Below are positions 6,304 through 11,175 of a DNA stretch of 11,175 nt, in pieces. Location: positions 1-11,175 of the forward strand of contig JAIRQG010000132.1 of NCBI GenBank assembly GCA_031256615.1, given 5' to 3'. The notes beneath the pieces are model-generated. The model saw only the letters and a list, made by a program, of their open reading frames with translations, was not told the origin of the DNA and did no database searches. Source of the stretch: Candidatus Methanoplasma sp. Its GTDB lineage: Archaea; Thermoplasmatota; Thermoplasmata; Methanomassiliicoccales; Methanomethylophilaceae. The position numbers were made by a program, and so were the translations under genes. The stretch's first letter is position 1; every line of letters starts with the position of its first letter.

Positions 6304-7455
6304 TCGTCCGAGTTCCTGATGCGCCTTTCCGAGATGGCCTGCAGCCTGTGCAGAAATGGTCGACATTTCCCCGGCAAGGACCGTCACTGCGATGATCTCC
6401 GCAAGTTTCTTAGCTTTCTCGTCCCCGAGGCATCCGATCATACTCAGCGCTTCCGACTGCGTCGGCAGCCTGGTACCTCCGCCGACCGTCCCTACTTCCA
6501 CTGTCGGCATCCTTACCGAGATGTACAGGTCCTCATTCATGTTCTCGCACATCGTGGTGGTCATGCTTCCGCCTACCACCTGCGCCGGATCTTGACCTGT
6601 TGCGATGTATATTGCGGCGATCATGTTCGCGGCATGGGCGTTGGCTCCCAAGGTGACCGAGAGCGAACTCCCGACAAGGTTCTTCCTTATGCTGGTCTCT
6701 ACGATAAGGTCTGTTGTTGTGTGAAGTCTCTTTTCAACAACGCTCTTCGGGATAAGTGCTTCGGCAACGACCAATTTCCCGCGGCCTTTGATCATGTTGA
6801 TCGCCGCGGCCTTCTTATCGCTGCACAGATTCCCCGATACGGACACCATTACCGCACCGGTCTGATTCTCTATCGTTTTGCACACTGCCTCTGTGGCGAT
6901 GGTCGCCATGTTCATTCCCATGGCATCTCCCGTCCCGTATGTGAAACGGATGTAAAGATTCCTGCCTGCTGGGAATGATTCCACTGATGTGAGTTTTCCG
7001 TGATTCGTGGTCGTTTCCACGATCGAAGAAAGGAGTCCGATATTGCTGTCGATCCATTCCATGATTTTTGTGCTGTGATCGATGCCGTCCGTTCTGAACA
7101 CCGGCGCTCTGGTCATCCCGTCCTGGAAGACCTTCACTCTGACACCGCCGCTGTCGTTGATGACGGACATGCCTCTGGATATTGATGCTATGAGCGCCCC
7201 TTCGGTAGTTGCCAGCGGGACTAAGAATTCCCCCTTTGCATAATCGCCCCTGATGATCACGGGGCCGGCAAAACCAAGAGGTATCTGCGTGGCGCCTATC
7301 ATATTTTCAATGTTTTTGGAAGCCTTTTCCGAATCAAAGCTAAATTTGGATATGTTCTCCAGACTGGCCCCGGTGAATTCTTCGACCGCTCTGCGTCTGT
7401 CGTCGACATCGGAATGGGTGTATCCTCTGTTCTTCAGACCCTTCCTTTCTTCCAT
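6301..7455 (-). CDS. hmgA: 3-hydroxy-3-methylglutaryl-CoA reductase, class I
   Basis: This 384-residue cytoplasmic enzyme reduces HMG-CoA to mevalonate with two NAD(P)H, the committed step toward the isoprenoid chains of archaeal lipids. Family signatures are ENMIGATQIPLG (50-61), TTEGALIASISRG (83-95), the cofactor-binding GDAMGMNM (176-183), GTVGGGTRLPTQ (322-333) and GHLGKAHQELGR (373-384). By alignment from memory with class I enzymes, the catalytic residues are Glu85, Lys214 (in SDKK), Asp289 (in GQDP) and His379. There is no N-terminal membrane anchor, as usual in archaea. The ATG at 7455 has no Shine-Dalgarno; a TATA-like stretch centred 26 bases upstream predicts leaderless mRNA. It leads the minus-strand operon with pheT and the peroxiredoxin gene. 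The symbol hmgA is the usual archaeal name. Confidence 0.96.
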   Translation of the reverse strand: MEERKGLKNRGYTHSDVDDRRRAVEEFTGASLENISKFSFDSEKASKNIENMIGATQIPLGFAGPVIIRGDYAKGEFLVPLATTEGALIASISRGMSVINDSGGVRVKVFQDGMTRAPVFRTDGIDHSTKIMEWIDSNIGLLSSIVETTTNHGKLTSVESFPAGRNLYIRFTYGTGDAMGMNMATIATEAVCKTIENQTGAVMVSVSGNLCSDKKAAAINMIKGRGKLVVAEALIPKSVVEKRLHTTTDLIVETSIRKNLVGSSLSVTLGANAHAANMIAAIYIATGQDPAQVVGGSMTTTMCENMNEDLYISVRMPTVEVGTVGGGTRLPTQSEALSMIGCLGDEKAKKLAEIIAVTVLAGEMSTISAQAAGHLGKAHQELGR

Positions 7456-7473
7456 GTGAGTACAATGGTATTC

Positions 7474-7488
7474 TAATAATATAATTAT
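7474..7488 (-). promoter_or_regulatory. TATA-like promoter of the HMGR-pheT-peroxiredoxin operon
   Basis: On the minus strand this is ATAATTATATTATTA, centred near 7481 and 26 bases before the A of the HMGR start codon. With no Shine-Dalgarno between box and ATG, a leaderless transcript is predicted. Confidence 0.55.
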
Positions 7489-7495
7489 CGAAGAG

Positions 7496-7503
7496 TTTTA
7501 TAG
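7496..7503 (+). promoter_or_regulatory. TATA-like box of the 8-TM membrane protein gene
   Basis: TTTTATAG is centred 26-27 bases before the ATG at 7526. It lies only about 10 bases from the divergent HMGR box, so the two promoters should compete or share control. A GAGGT at 7511-7515 could serve as a Shine-Dalgarno if transcription starts further upstream. Confidence 0.5.
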
Positions 7504-7525
7504 TGGGTATGAGGTATGGAAAGCC

Positions 7526-8653
7526 ATGGACGAGGCGTCTGGCGAGGTAAAACAGAAGGCACCGAGACGGGCGACATATCTGCGGACCATCATCAACCCT
7601 GATGAAGAAACAAAGCATGATAAGCTTGACAAGTTCATCGTGAAGGTGTGCCCTCCCTTTGCGGCCACGTGTACGATATTCGCACTTTTTCTGATTTTTT
7701 ACATGCGGGATTATTCCTTTACGGGAGCGGTGTTCGGAGTATGCCTGGGATTCGCGCTGGGATTCATCATCCTGGGTGTGGTCTGCGTGATACTGTCGGA
7801 CAGAGGCGTGATAACAAGGAAATATGTTGTTCCAGTAGTAATAATCGTCCCTATGCTTATCGCGGTCGTTTTGTATTATGCCGGGACCAATACGGGGGTC
7901 AGCGATTTCATTGTAAAATATTTCGACGTTTTTGGAAAGAACATGGATATGATTTCCCTCCTGGTCGGCGTCTATTCCATCGCCCTGATGGTGCTCCTCG
8001 TCGCATATGCAGTCGTCTCTGTGATAGTAAGCTATTTCAGAAGCTATTTCTACAGGGTGCTGAGGTCTTTGGAGAACCCGTTGGAGACCAAGAGGAGCCG
8101 CATCACAAATTGGCTGTTCCAGATACCCGATATCATTGATGTGCGGTCGGTCGAGCTTGAGCCGGATACGGAGGATAACAGGTTCAACTTAGAACTTTTT
8201 GTGAACATCGCGTTCAGCCTTTTTCTGCTGGGTATCGTGATATGTTCGTATTTGTTCATCAACCCTCTTTTCCTTGAGATAATGTCTTTCGAGGAGATGC
8301 TCCTGATCGGTATGCTGATGTCGCTGTTCATATCGCCTCTGGTGATCCCCTGGAGCATTGTCAAGTCCGTCGGCGCAAAAATAACATCTGACGCCCCGCG
8401 CGATTTCTATCTTTGGAAAGGAATGAGAGGGAGGCTCTATCAGGGATTCTTCACGATAACGTTCTTCATGATGCTCCTGACCCTGTCTGTATACCTGGGG
8501 ATGGATTTCTCAAGGATCCTCATGACATATCTGGGATATGTCTCTTTCATAGGTGTGATATCGATAGTGACGTCCTTCGTGTACGTCAACACTTACTATA
8601 AAGGATTCAAGAACGGCATCATAAAAAGCTACCTGCGGTCGAAGGAGCAATGA
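7526..8653 (+). CDS. Unrecognised integral membrane protein, about 8 TM helices
   Basis: I do not recognise this 375-residue protein. It has a charged N-terminal cytoplasmic tail of about 40 residues (rich in E, D, K and R) and then about eight hydrophobic helices near 42-60, 66-90, 100-118, 142-170, 224-246, 256-279, 305-325 and 331-353. A soluble loop of about 50 residues (172-222) separates the fourth and fifth helices and includes RSLENPLETKRSRITNW and ELEPDTEDNRF. The C-terminus is short and basic. There are no ATP-binding, heme or metal motifs, no repeated helix pairs, and no signal peptide. The ATG at 7526 is the first in-frame start after the TATA-like box; two nearby upstream ATGs are out of frame. 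It diverges from the HMGR operon across 70 bp, but that does not establish a role in lipid metabolism. A transporter-like or structural membrane function is possible. Confidence 0.85.
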   Translation: MDEASGEVKQKAPRRATYLRTIINPDEETKHDKLDKFIVKVCPPFAATCTIFALFLIFYMRDYSFTGAVFGVCLGFALGFIILGVVCVILSDRGVITRKYVVPVVIIVPMLIAVVLYYAGTNTGVSDFIVKYFDVFGKNMDMISLLVGVYSIALMVLLVAYAVVSVIVSYFRSYFYRVLRSLENPLETKRSRITNWLFQIPDIIDVRSVELEPDTEDNRFNLELFVNIAFSLFLLGIVICSYLFINPLFLEIMSFEEMLLIGMLMSLFISPLVIPWSIVKSVGAKITSDAPRDFYLWKGMRGRLYQGFFTITFFMMLLTLSVYLGMDFSRILMTYLGYVSFIGVISIVTSFVYVNTYYKGFKNGIIKSYLRSKEQ

Positions 8654-8666
8654 ACCGCTCACAAAC

Positions 8667-8674
8667 GTTATTAA
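8667..8674 (+). promoter_or_regulatory. TATA-like box of the TPR gene
   Basis: GTTATTAA is centred about 26 bases before the ATG at 8696, and no Shine-Dalgarno is present (the bases before ATG are CGTCTTTTC). This again predicts leaderless mRNA. Confidence 0.45.
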
Positions 8675-8695
8675 CGCCTCTGTGTTCGTCTTTTC

Positions 8696-9316
8696 ATGAA
8701 GGGTCCCGAGCACGATGCCGTTTCCAAAGCGAAGAGGCAGGCAGAGAGCGGCAACCCGAACGGTGCCGTCGAGACCCTGGAATCGTATTTGGAGACGGAT
8801 CCGTACAACATAAAGGCAAGGATGCAGCTGGCCAAAACGTTCGTCTACGACCTGAATGACCCGGATACGGGCATTCTGCAGATGGATATCATTCTGGAGC
8901 TGGAACCTGACAACACCGACGCGATGAAAGCTCTGGTGACAGTCCTCGCAAAGCACAAAAAGAACAATAAGAGAACGATGGAAACATACGAAAAACTGCT
9001 GAATGCCTCCCCTGATGCAGACCTTTACAACGCTTATGCGATATTTCTCAGGATACAGATGACGGATTTCAAGAGGTCCGCCGAATATTATGAGAAGGCG
9101 ATAGCTTTGAATCCGAACAAACCGGAATATCGCCAGAACTATGCGGTGGTCCTGCTCAAAGACCTTAAGGATTATGAGAAGGCAAAGCATGAACTTGAGG
9201 TGCTGATGAGGCTCGACCCTAAAAACGAACCTGCAAAAAAGAACTACGAACTTCTTATGAAAAAGAAATTCGATTCAGACGGTAATCTGAAAAAAAGATC
9301 ATTTTTACGCAGATAA
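8696..9316 (+). CDS. Tetratricopeptide-repeat protein
   Basis: This 206-residue protein consists of helical TPR-like repeats of about 34 residues, near 10-37, 40-72, 75-107, 109-141 and 143-175. Repeat signs include GNPNGAVETLESYLETDPYN, FKRSAEYYEKAIALNPNKPE and YEKAKHELEVLMRLDPKNEP, each with the A..Y...A..L.P spacing typical of TPR. The C-terminus is basic and ends KKRSFLRR. There is no signal peptide, membrane helix or enzymatic domain, so it is probably a cytoplasmic protein-interaction scaffold; the partner cannot be told. The ATG at 8696 is 42 bases after the stop of the membrane-protein gene and has its own TATA-like box, so it may be transcribed separately. The repeat fold is clear, and repeats 2 and 3 are the least certain. 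Confidence 0.87.
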   Translation: MKGPEHDAVSKAKRQAESGNPNGAVETLESYLETDPYNIKARMQLAKTFVYDLNDPDTGILQMDIILELEPDNTDAMKALVTVLAKHKKNNKRTMETYEKLLNASPDADLYNAYAIFLRIQMTDFKRSAEYYEKAIALNPNKPEYRQNYAVVLLKDLKDYEKAKHELEVLMRLDPKNEPAKKNYELLMKKKFDSDGNLKKRSFLRR

Positions 9317-9324
9317 TGCTAGAT

Positions 9325-9346
9325 CCATACATAATCTCTTTTTATG
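9325..9346 (+). promoter_or_regulatory. TATA-like region of the rubrerythrin gene
   Basis: Two candidate boxes overlap: ATACATAATC (about 9327-9336) and TTTTTATG (9339-9346). The first would start transcription near 9357 and leave a leader of about 20 nt that includes the Shine-Dalgarno; the second would start inside it. Confidence 0.4.
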
Positions 9347-9366
9347 CAGAACTCGGTGTAGGTTAT

Positions 9367-9373
9367 GAGGTGA
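9367..9373 (+). promoter_or_regulatory. Shine-Dalgarno GAGGTGA deciding the GTG start of rubrerythrin
   Basis: GAGGTGA is a near-perfect complement of the archaeal 16S rRNA 3' end. It lies four bases (ACAA) before GTG at 9378, which supports this non-ATG start and sets the spacing standard used for the TM2-domain gene. Confidence 0.75.
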
Positions 9374-9377
9374 ACAA

Positions 9378-9917
9378 GTGGAACTTAAAGGATCCAAAAC
9401 AGAAGCAAACCTGATGACTGCATTCGCCGGCGAGAGCCAGGCCAGAACGAAGTATACTTACTACGCTTCACAGGCGAAGAAAGAAGGATACAATCAGGTC
9501 GCGGATATCTTCATGGAGACGGCCGAGAACGAGAAAGAGCATGCAAAGCTCTGGTTCAAAGCGCTTCACGGCGGAGCCGTACCAAAAACCCTCGAGAACC
9601 TTAAGGATGCGGCGGGCGGAGAGAACTACGAACACACAACGATGTACAAAGATTTCGAAGCGACCGCAAGAAAAGAGGGATTCAACGAGATCGCGGACCA
9701 ATTCAAACTTGTGGGCGAGATCGAAGCGGCACACGAGAAGAGATACAAAGAACTCTACGAGAACATAAACAAAGGCATGGTCTTCAAGAAGGACAAAGCA
9801 GTGGTCTGGAAATGCCTGAATTGCGGATATCTCCACGTCGGGAAAGAAGCCCCCGCTGTGTGTCCGACCTGCAAACACCCGCAGTCATACTTTGAGGTGC
9901 AGGCACAGAACTGGTAA
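9378..9917 (+). CDS. rbr: Rubrerythrin
   Basis: This 179-residue cytoplasmic enzyme is a non-heme di-iron peroxidase that reduces hydrogen peroxide to water in anaerobes, taking electrons through its rubredoxin domain. The four-helix ferritin-like domain (about 1-135) shows all expected ligands: E19 (in FAGES), E52xxH55 (in ENEKEH), E82xxE85 (in ENYE) and E116xxH119 (in EAAH). The C-terminal rubredoxin-like domain binds one iron through C146-x2-C149 and C162-x2-C165 (WKCLNCGYLH and VCPTCKHP). Length and order are those of classical rubrerythrin, neither reversed nor truncated. The GTG start is fixed by the Shine-Dalgarno four bases upstream. The gene has its own promoter and terminator, so it is probably monocistronic. 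With the peroxiredoxin, it is the second peroxide-removal gene in the window. Confidence 0.97.
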   Translation: MELKGSKTEANLMTAFAGESQARTKYTYYASQAKKEGYNQVADIFMETAENEKEHAKLWFKALHGGAVPKTLENLKDAAGGENYEHTTMYKDFEATARKEGFNEIADQFKLVGEIEAAHEKRYKELYENINKGMVFKKDKAVVWKCLNCGYLHVGKEAPAVCPTCKHPQSYFEVQAQNW

Positions 9918-9945
9918 ACTCATACAAAAGAGGGTTCAGCCCCTC

Positions 9946-9977
9946 CCGGCAGCGGATCTGCCGGCTTTCATTTTTTT
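9946..9977 (+). terminator. Hairpin plus T-tract terminator of rubrerythrin
   Basis: CCGGCAG (9946-9952) and CTGCCGG (9958-9964) form a 7-bp stem with loop CGGAT, followed by a T-rich run ending in seven Ts near 9971-9977. Confidence 0.75.
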
Positions 9978-10022
9978 CCCGGTCTTTTATGATCAGGGGT
10001 CGGCTGTTACGCATGATCTCAT

Positions 10023-10031
10023 CTATATATC
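10023..10031 (+). promoter_or_regulatory. TATA box of the zinc-ribbon/TM2 gene
   Basis: CTATATATC is centred near 10027 and predicts a start near 10053, about 36 nt before the ATA codon at 10089. That leader would contain the Shine-Dalgarno at 10078-10085 and would exclude the in-frame TTG at 10038. A second AT-rich box (GTTATATTG, 10050-10058) is also possible. Confidence 0.5.
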
Positions 10032-10077
10032 TCTTGATTGATACATAACGTTATATTGACACTGAGCAATATTTCAC

Positions 10078-10085
10078 GGGGTGAT
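10078..10085 (+). promoter_or_regulatory. Strong Shine-Dalgarno GGGGTGAT in front of an ATA codon
   Basis: GGGGTGAT matches seven of eight positions of the archaeal consensus GGAGGTGAT tail. With GGGGTGA and the spacer TCAA, the next codon is ATA at 10089, the same 4-base spacing as rubrerythrin (GAGGTGA-ACAA-GTG). No ATG, GTG or TTG lies in frame within reach downstream of the motif; the GTG inside it (10081) meets TAG three codons later. Confidence 0.65.
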
Positions 10086-10088
10086 CAA

Positions 10089-10583
10089 ATAGCGTTTTGT
10101 ACCAGCTGCGGAAAAGAAATGCCTGAGGAGGCAACATTCTGCCCAAACTGCGGATGCCCGCTGAACGCAGAAGGACCATACCATAATCAGGATCAGCGGA
10201 ACGGAGGCAACCGTAATTGGAATGCCCCCTTTTATCAGCAAAAAGATACAGGGATCACGATCGTCCTCGGAGTGCTTCTGGGTTTGTTCGGCATCATGGG
10301 GGTCGGACAGATGTATGTCGGAAAGGCCGTAAGAGGGATCGCCATCCTGCTCGGAGGGTTCTGCATCGTAGTATTGTCATACGTTGCGATCGTCTCTTAC
10401 ATTTTGTCAGACATATGGTACGACGACGTCTATTACGAAAGCGGGTTGGAAGGGCTTATCGTCATCGGAATAGTGATCACGGCAGTCCATTTCGCATACT
10501 TCATTTGGCAGGCATATGATGCACATAAACTGGCCAAAAGGTACAACGAGGAGTTGTACAGGACCGGACGGCCGCCGTGGTGA
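10089..10583 (+). CDS. Zinc-ribbon plus TM2-domain membrane protein, apparent AUA start
   Basis: The predicted protein has 164 residues. A double-CxxC zinc ribbon comes first (C4, C7, C18, C21, in AFCTSCGKEMPEEATFCPNCG). A polar linker follows (26-54, N/Q/G-rich), then a TM2 domain with hydrophobic segments near 56-77, 83-106 and 119-138. TM2 signs are LGLFGIMGVGQMYVGKAVRGI and the closing DAHKLAKRYNE. TM2 proteins sit in the membrane and their role is mostly unknown; the zinc ribbon should face the cytoplasm. The start is odd. The best ribosome-binding site points at ATA (10089), and related zinc-ribbon proteins typically begin MAFCxxCG, so ATA takes the place of ATG. A TTG at 10038 would add 17 unlike residues, has no Shine-Dalgarno and lies before the predicted transcript start; TTG at 10056 also lacks one. 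A sequencing error or mutation of ATG is possible. The gene itself is clear; the start is not. Confidence 0.85.
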   Translation: MAFCTSCGKEMPEEATFCPNCGCPLNAEGPYHNQDQRNGGNRNWNAPFYQQKDTGITIVLGVLLGLFGIMGVGQMYVGKAVRGIAILLGGFCIVVLSYVAIVSYILSDIWYDDVYYESGLEGLIVIGIVITAVHFAYFIWQAYDAHKLAKRYNEELYRTGRPPW

Positions 10584-10589
10584 TACGGG

Positions 10590-10625
10590 CCGCAGGCCGC
10601 CTGCGGTTCCGATCTTTCATTTTTT
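10590..10625 (+). terminator. Hairpin plus T-tract terminator of the TM2 gene
   Basis: CCGCAGG (10590-10596) and CCTGCGG (10600-10606) form a 7-bp stem with a 3-base loop. A T-rich run follows (10614-10625), including six Ts. Confidence 0.7.
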
Positions 10626-10652
10626 ACAAATAGAAAAGCGATTCTTCGTGTT

Positions 10653-10672
10653 GTTTCTCTGAAACAAAAAAA
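10653..10672 (-). terminator. U-tract terminator of the minus-strand membrane gene
   Basis: On the minus strand, about 30 bases after the stop codon, seven Ts (10672-10666) are followed by the small hairpin GTTTC-AGA-GAAAC (10665-10653). The U-tract is the likely termination signal, and it backs onto the convergent TM2 gene terminator. Confidence 0.5.
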
Positions 10673-10700
10673 TGTGAAGTAAGAAGTTTATGAGAGGCCG

Positions 10701-11175
10701 TCAGATATTTGTCGGGGGGCGGTTCTGTTGCGAAGATGCTTCTCCAACGAATTTGTCCTTGTTCTTGTATATGAAATAGGCAACGATGAAGCCTATTATT
10801 CCAACCAAAAATATCAGCGCAAGCACGGAAGCGATAATGCATGTTATCAGCGCCACGATGTACAACCTCTTCGTGATGCAAAGCAGACCTGCTATCGCAC
10901 TTAACGCACCGCTAGCAACAATGACGGCACTGACAGCAATGAGCATATTCCTAATGGAATCTCCTTCAAAGAATTCACTTAACAAGTTCTCATAGCCGGC
11001 ATCCATCAAAATATTTTTCATAGCTTCTATCTCGCCGTCTACGTTGTATAAGGTGTATATGCCATCGTAAAGCGCGAATATTGCCCATGCAAAACAGGCG
11101 ATGCCCAATATCATCAGAGCATAGCTCTTCTTCGCCTGAGGCTGATTATATTGTTGCTGAGGCGAATTTGCTCCT
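10701..11175 (-). CDS. Membrane protein with Q/N/P-rich linker (5' partial)
   Basis: The frame stays open to the right edge with no ATG, GTG or TTG before the ATG at 11114, so the gene starts outside the window. The residues before that methionine read GANSPQQQYNQPQAKKSYAL and run straight into a membrane helix, so 11114 is almost certainly internal. The visible 157 residues hold the Q/N/P-rich linker, a helix near MILGIACFAWAIFALY, a loop of about 35 residues (acidic, VDGEIEAMKNILMDAGYENLL), and two or three further helices (about 57-80 and 84-117 counted from that Met). The C-terminal tail is polar (KNKDKFVGEASSQQNRPPTNI). I do not recognise the family. Linkers of this kind often follow an N-terminal zinc ribbon in archaeal membrane proteins, as in the TM2 neighbour, but that part is not visible. 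It converges on the TM2 gene. Confidence 0.78.
   Translation of the reverse strand, partial: GANSPQQQYNQPQAKKSYALMILGIACFAWAIFALYDGIYTLYNVDGEIEAMKNILMDAGYENLLSEFFEGDSIRNMLIAVSAVIVASGALSAIAGLLCITKRLYIVALITCIIASVLALIFLVGIIGFIVAYFIYKNKDKFVGEASSQQNRPPTNI

Noticed and set aside
6297..6377. Upstream ATG at 6377 as the pheT start
   Set aside because: It would overlap HMGR by 77 bases and add 27 residues unlike any PheT; the ATG at 6296 gives the expected N-terminus and a 4-nt junction.
6082..6978. 298-codon + strand frame opposite pheT and HMGR
   Set aside because: It spans two well-identified minus-strand genes; the Cys/His/Arg-rich translation has no recognisable domain.
8510..9190. 226-codon minus-strand frame over the membrane-protein end and TPR gene
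   Set aside because: It crosses the TPR gene, whose repeats are clear, and reads as an antisense shadow.
11112..11114. ATG at 11114 as the start of the right-edge membrane gene
   Set aside because: The frame is open upstream to the window edge with a plausible Q/N/P-rich linker, and the codon falls at the edge of a membrane helix without a ribosome-binding site.
1..11175. Mobile elements, CRISPR arrays, defence or phage genes
   Set aside because: I saw no transposase or integrase motif, no long terminal inverted repeats, no regularly spaced direct repeats, and no defence-type domain.

Overview
The window looks like a piece of an archaeal chromosome, most likely from the Thermoplasmatota and plausibly a host-associated Methanomassiliicoccales methanogen. 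Support comes from an archaeal-type SRP54, the archaeal tRNA methyltransferase TrmY, a short archaeal-type PheRS beta chain, a class I HMG-CoA reductase of the isoprenoid-lipid pathway, and a phosphopantetheine adenylyltransferase fused to a YjjX-like NTPase (a fusion I recall from Thermoplasma relatives). Many genes have a TATA-like box centred about 26 nt before the start codon, as expected for leaderless or nearly leaderless archaeal transcripts. The order assignment is inference. No methanogenesis marker, tRNA, rRNA, IS element, CRISPR array or phage gene is visible.

Left part (1-3041, + strand): the 3' end of a coiled-coil protein, a hairpin plus U-tract terminator, then a compact GC-rich hairpin RNA candidate with its own TATA box. 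Next come srp54 and trmY, 4 nt apart, followed by a 68-residue zinc-ribbon protein with a C-terminal membrane anchor.

Middle (3042-7455): a 153-bp AT-rich spacer, then the + strand CoaD/NTPase fusion. Facing it is a minus-strand operon, HMG-CoA reductase > pheT > peroxiredoxin. Both of its junctions are the same ten bases, TGATAATATG (stop, TAAT, start), so the three genes are probably transcribed together and translationally coupled.

Right part (7456-11175): a 70-bp divergent promoter region separates the HMGR operon from an unrecognised 8-TM membrane protein. A TPR protein, a complete rubrerythrin and a zinc-ribbon/TM2-domain protein follow on the + strand. A minus-strand membrane protein runs off the right edge.

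Most of the window is housekeeping sequence plus small membrane proteins; I see no multi-gene novel system. The most unusual features are the TM2 gene, whose best-supported start is an AUA codon behind a strong Shine-Dalgarno; the hairpin RNA candidate upstream of srp54; a peroxiredoxin with one cysteine and a degenerate active-site motif; and the repeated TGATAATATG junction. Peroxiredoxin and rubrerythrin both point to peroxide defence in an anaerobe.
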